In this document: piece after piece, positions 61,163 through 64,000 of the stretch
How positions within the stretch are numbered: the stretch's first letter is position 1
How the letters are laid out: each line of letters starts with the position of its first letter
DNA from: Anaeroplasmataceae bacterium
Lineage (GTDB): Bacteria > Bacillota_I > Bacilli_A > Acholeplasmatales > Anaeroplasmataceae
DNA length: 64,000 nucleotides
NCBI GenBank assembly: GCA_029057785.1
Contig: JAIDZC010000022.1
Coordinates: forward strand, 1-64,000
Reading direction: 5' to 3'
Program-made: the position numbers and the translations under genes
The notes under the pieces: model-generated
Database searches by the model: none
Told to the model about the DNA's origin: nothing
The model's input: the letters and a program-made list of their open reading frames with translations, nothing else

Positions 61163-62530
61163 ATGTATCAAGAATATGCATGGAAAAAATATAATGGAAA
61201 ATCATTAGATGAATTAAACAAGTTTGCAGAGGAGTATAAAAGCTTTATCAGTGACTGTAAAACAGAACGCTTGTGTGTTGCCAAAAGCATTGAGCTTTGT
61301 AAAAAAGCAGGCTTCAAAGATGTAAAAGATGTGAAAGAACTTAAAGCTGGCGATAAAGTATATGCAGTAAATAAGAATAAAAATATTGCAGCATTTGTAA
61401 TTGGAGATGAGCCACTTACAAGTGGACTTGCAATTTTAGGAGCTCATATTGATTCTCCTAGAATGGATTTAAAACAAAATCCTCTCTATGAAAGTGAAAC
61501 ACTAGCTTACTTTGATACACACTATTATGGTGGAATTATTAAATATCAATGGGTTACAATCCCACTTGCATTATATGGTGTAGTAGTTAAAAAGGATGGT
61601 ACTTCTGTTTCCATTTCAATTGGCGATGAGGAAAATGATCCAGTAGTTGGTATTACTGACCTTTTACCACATTTAGGAGCAGAAAAAATGCAAAAGGTTG
61701 CAGCTAAGGTCATTGAGGGAGAAGGTTTAGATCTTCTTATTGGTTCTATTCCTGTTGCTGATGAAGAAAAGGATCCATCCAAAAAAGCAATTTTAAACTT
61801 ATTAAAGGATAAATATGGTATTGAGGAAGAGGATTTCGTTTCTGCAGAAATTGAGGTTGTACCAGCTGGTAAAGCAAGAGATTTTGGACTAGATCGTTCT
61901 ATGATCGCAGGCTATGGCCATGATGATAGAGTTTGTGCTTATACTTCTTTAATGGCACTTTTAGATACACCAAAATGTAAGAAAACTACATGTGCCGTTT
62001 TAGTAGATAAGGAAGAGGTTGGTTCTATTGGCGCTACCGGTGCTGCTTCTAAGTGGTTTGAAAATACAATTGCTGAATTAATTTCTTTAACTGAAGACTA
62101 TTCCGATTTAAAGCTTAGAAAAGCATTAACAAATTCTGAAATGCTATCTAGTGATGTTTCTGCTGCCTTAGATCCACTTTATGCCTCAGTAATGGAACGC
62201 AAGAATTCAGCATTTATTGGAAAAGGTATCTGTTTTAATAAATATACTGGTTCTAGAGGAAAGAGTGGTTGTAATGATGCACAACCAGAGTTTATTGCAA
62301 AGCTTAGAAAGATGATGGATGAAAATGAGGTCAACTATCAAACCTCAGAGCTTGGTAAAGTTGATCAAGGTGGTGGCGGTACAATTGCCTATATTCTTGC
62401 CAACTACAATATGAGTGTAATTGATGCAGGAGTACCTGTTCTATCTATGCATGCACCAATGGAAATTGTTTCAAAGGTTGATGTATACGAAGCTTACTTA
62501 GCTTATAAAACATTCTTAAAAAATGCATAA
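61163..62530 (+). CDS. M18 family aminopeptidase
   Basis: 455 aa from ATG 61163, with AAGGAGG 8 nt upstream; the track-style start at 61100 lies before the promoter's start point. 'AILGAHIDSPRMDLK' (His and Asp metal ligands), 'AGYGHDDRVCAYTSL', 'CAVLVDKEEVGSIGATGA' (catalytic Glu) and 'VLSMHAPMEIVSKVD' (last His) are the M18 blocks. Dodecameric cytosolic zinc aminopeptidase that clears peptides. Monocistronic, with a terminator. Confidence 0.94.
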   Translation: MYQEYAWKKYNGKSLDELNKFAEEYKSFISDCKTERLCVAKSIELCKKAGFKDVKDVKELKAGDKVYAVNKNKNIAAFVIGDEPLTSGLAILGAHIDSPRMDLKQNPLYESETLAYFDTHYYGGIIKYQWVTIPLALYGVVVKKDGTSVSISIGDEENDPVVGITDLLPHLGAEKMQKVAAKVIEGEGLDLLIGSIPVADEEKDPSKKAILNLLKDKYGIEEEDFVSAEIEVVPAGKARDFGLDRSMIAGYGHDDRVCAYTSLMALLDTPKCKKTTCAVLVDKEEVGSIGATGAASKWFENTIAELISLTEDYSDLKLRKALTNSEMLSSDVSAALDPLYASVMERKNSAFIGKGICFNKYTGSRGKSGCNDAQPEFIAKLRKMMDENEVNYQTSELGKVDQGGGGTIAYILANYNMSVIDAGVPVLSMHAPMEIVSKVDVYEAYLAYKTFLKNA

Positions 62531-62574
62531 AAAAGAAATATCACAAAATAAATATTTTGAAGATAATCTACACG

Positions 62575-62603
62575 GAGGGCATAAAGCCCTCTATATTTTT
62601 TTC
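62575..62603 (+). terminator. Terminator of the M18 aminopeptidase
   Basis: GAGGGC-ATAAA-GCCCTC (62575-62591) followed by TATATTTTTTTC. The 62604-62817 stretch after it is AT-rich with nothing recognised. Confidence 0.75.
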
Positions 62604-62817
62604 TAAAATTTTATGTACTAGTAAGTAAAGATTAGTTTGTGTTATTTTAGTCATACTATCACAAAAAATCATATCCTATATCCCTTTGATTATAATGGCA
62701 TATAATAAAAGACTCCTTCTATTAAGATTATTAATGATATATTAATATAAATAAAGGTAAACACTATATTACTTCTTAAAGTTTAATTTTTCTCACATCA
62801 TTCAAACCTTAAAGTAC

Positions 62818-62854
62818 AAAAAAGACTGTCAACAATTTTTCCTTGTTAACAGTC
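62818..62854 (-). terminator. Terminator of the frameshifted lipoprotein gene
   Basis: Arms GACTGTCAACAA (62824-62835) and TTGTTAACAGTC (62843-62854), one mismatch, then T6 on the minus strand. It lies 56 nt past the stop of the second reading frame. Confidence 0.65.
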
Positions 62855-62909
62855 GACATAAACTAAAAAGCAGTTTTTTCTTATAAATACATTTCATTTT
62901 AGGGCTTAT

Positions 62910-63525
62910 TTACTCAACTCTTTGTGAAATTATAGATTCATAAATAGAAACTAAAATTTGCTGTATGAATTCCTCTTCAAATATCCCCTCAAATACTATG
63001 TCACATGATGCAAACAAATTTTGAGTTGTATTTCTTAAGCAATATCTTGTCTTATCTTCATAAACATCATAAAGAGGGTCAGACTCCCATACTTCCTTGC
63101 AAGCGCTCTTCCATAGATTCCTTTAGACCAAAAACACCAAAAATGATACTAAATTTTCTTTTTTTATCAAGTCTTCCTATGATAACATAACGCTCAATCA
63201 AAACATCTGAAGTAATCTCTTCATCTTCTGTTTTCTTGCCACCTTTTTTCCTTGCCATTAGGTAATAAGAATACTCCTCTACTCCTCCTAATTGAAAATT
63301 AAATTGATAAGAATATTGTTTACGCTCACATACTTCACTACCAAGAATCATTTCTTCATAAGTATCATACTTATAATAAACATCTCTATAAATATCATTT
63401 TCATCTCCACCACCTGGTGGTATCACAGCAGTTTTCTTGTCTTTACAACTACATAGAACCAAACAAAACAATAAAATGATATTGAGAGTGAAAATTTTGA
63501 AACCTCTTATATTTAGTTTACTCAT
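62910..63525 (-). pseudogene. Lipoprotein gene with a frameshift
   Basis: The first part (63525-63079) encodes a lipoprotein: signal 'IILLFCLVLCSC', then a Glu/Tyr-rich domain. The frame stops at TGA 63079. Another frame stays open on the same strand from just after 63122 to TAA 62910 and is protein-like ('ESDPLYDVYEDKTRYCLRNT', 'LFASCDIVFEGIFEEEF', 'QQILVSIYESIISQ'). A one-base shift within 63082-63122 would join them into about 200 aa. The start is ATG 63525, with GGTGA before it. Either a broken gene, a sequencing error or programmed or phase-variable shift. Function unknown. Confidence 0.6.
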
Positions 63526-63578
63526 ATATTTCACCAACTTCTAGTCATAGATTATTTTTATTTCTTTCAAAATGAACA

Positions 63579-64000
63579 TTACTTCTTATGAAATTGTGAT
63601 AATTTCAGTTTAATCCACTCATCTGCAAGATCAATCCATCGTGCAATATAGGGACTTTCTAATTCCTTTTTTCCATCACTAGAGGCCTTGTTTGCAACAG
63701 AAAGTCCATGTGCGCCAAAAGGGAATAAATGATATTCCACATTTCCTTCAGCTTTTCTATATGCTTCTATTAAGCGTAAAGAATTCTCTACTGGAACAGA
63801 TTGGTCTGTGTAGGTTCCCCATAAGAATAAATCTACTGCATTTTCTTTAGTCACTTGTGTCTCTAAAGAAAGATATCCTCTTAAAGATGGATTATCGACA
63901 TTTTCCTTTAATAAGAGTTCAAAAGAGCCAAGATGTGCACAAGAAACATCTGCAGTTATGACAGGATAACCCAAAATTAACAAATCTGGTTTTACTTCAT
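63579..64000 (-). CDS. Alpha/beta-hydrolase esterase, partial (window edge)
   Basis: C-terminal 140 residues only; the reading frame stays open to the window end, where an in-frame 'VKPDLLILGYPVI' precedes the listed start. 'DLFLWGTYTDQSVPVENSLR' carries the catalytic Asp and 'YHLFPFGAHGLSVANK' the catalytic His of the BD-FAE/acetyl-xylan-esterase-like family. The nucleophile Ser lies outside the window. Likely a carbohydrate esterase; substrate not determinable. Confidence 0.8.
   Translation of the reverse strand, partial: EVKPDLLILGYPVITADVSCAHLGSFELLLKENVDNPSLRGYLSLETQVTKENAVDLFLWGTYTDQSVPVENSLRLIEAYRKAEGNVEYHLFPFGAHGLSVANKASSDGKKELESPYIARWIDLADEWIKLKLSQFHKK

Noticed and set aside
62604-62817. 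Possible gene in the gap after the M18 aminopeptidase
   Set aside because: AT-rich with many stops in all frames and no ribosome binding site with a following open frame.
1-64000. Mycoplasma-type code with TGA as tryptophan
   Set aside because: Genes use TGG for Trp, several well-defined genes end in TGA, and no conserved protein requires readthrough of TGA.
1-64000. CRISPR array, prophage or insertion sequence
   Set aside because: No regularly spaced short repeats, transposase, integrase or phage structural genes were found; the repeats around 12.5 and 17.3 kb are explained by the toxin-like locus.

Overview
The window is AT-rich, densely packed bacterial chromosome. It points to a low-GC Bacillota, most likely class Bacilli and perhaps near Erysipelotrichales or related gut lineages. 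The reasons are a T-box leader, strong AGGAGG-type ribosome binding sites, an ECF sigma factor, a DUF1836 regulator, BspA-like and GLUG/InlB-type surface proteins, a cmk-rpsA fusion and several sporulation families (SpmA, SpmB, SpoVIF, a SpoIIIAH-like protein). The lineage is inference. TGA acts as a stop (for example TGG-TGA at 50645) and nothing suggests code reassignment. Nearly all genes lie on the minus strand in overlapping operons. No rRNA, tRNA, CRISPR array, insertion sequence or prophage was seen.

Layout. 1-6640 is a T-box-controlled operon: acetyltransferase, valS, folC, map and a degenerate CCA-transferase-like protein. 6649-12200 holds recO-era-cdd-ybeY-HAD between two SGNH hydrolases. 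12300-17500 is an accessory segment: a 1434-aa composite surface lipoprotein sits between two direct copies of a type I toxin-antitoxin-like locus (intact at 12331-12694, truncated at 17278-17486). 17510-23650 has a MarR-controlled heterodimeric ABC exporter, an LPG-synthase-type membrane protein and DegV. 23659-31250 is a long run: queH, phosphoesterase, RluA-type synthase, acyl-ACP thioesterase, a second ABC pair and an LRR protein. 31282-33364 is a MarR-DegV-YhhN operon with two 18-bp operators. 33427-38765 has HAD, GH4 glycosidase, acetyltransferase and two flavoproteins.

38939-40715 is an ECF sigma factor with a membrane partner. 40879-45700 is a surface-lipid cluster (two PlsC-type acyltransferases around a membrane glycosyltransferase, an XRE membrane regulator, a GT4 glycosyltransferase). 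46200-52700 has DUF1836, SpoIIIAH-like, a very large degenerate GGDEF/EAL protein, a phosphodiesterase, rdgB and coaD. 52900-58500 is SpoVIF-gpsA-der-cmk/rpsA and rluB. 58600-64000 has an 18-codon ORF with its own terminator, a GT2 enzyme, spmAB, an M18 aminopeptidase, a frameshifted lipoprotein and the C-terminal part of an esterase cut by the window edge.

The strongest candidates for something new are the duplicated toxin-antitoxin-like locus around the surface lipoprotein gene, the inactive-looking c-di-GMP-type scaffold, and the three sporulation loci that share forespore/mother-cell sigma-like promoters.
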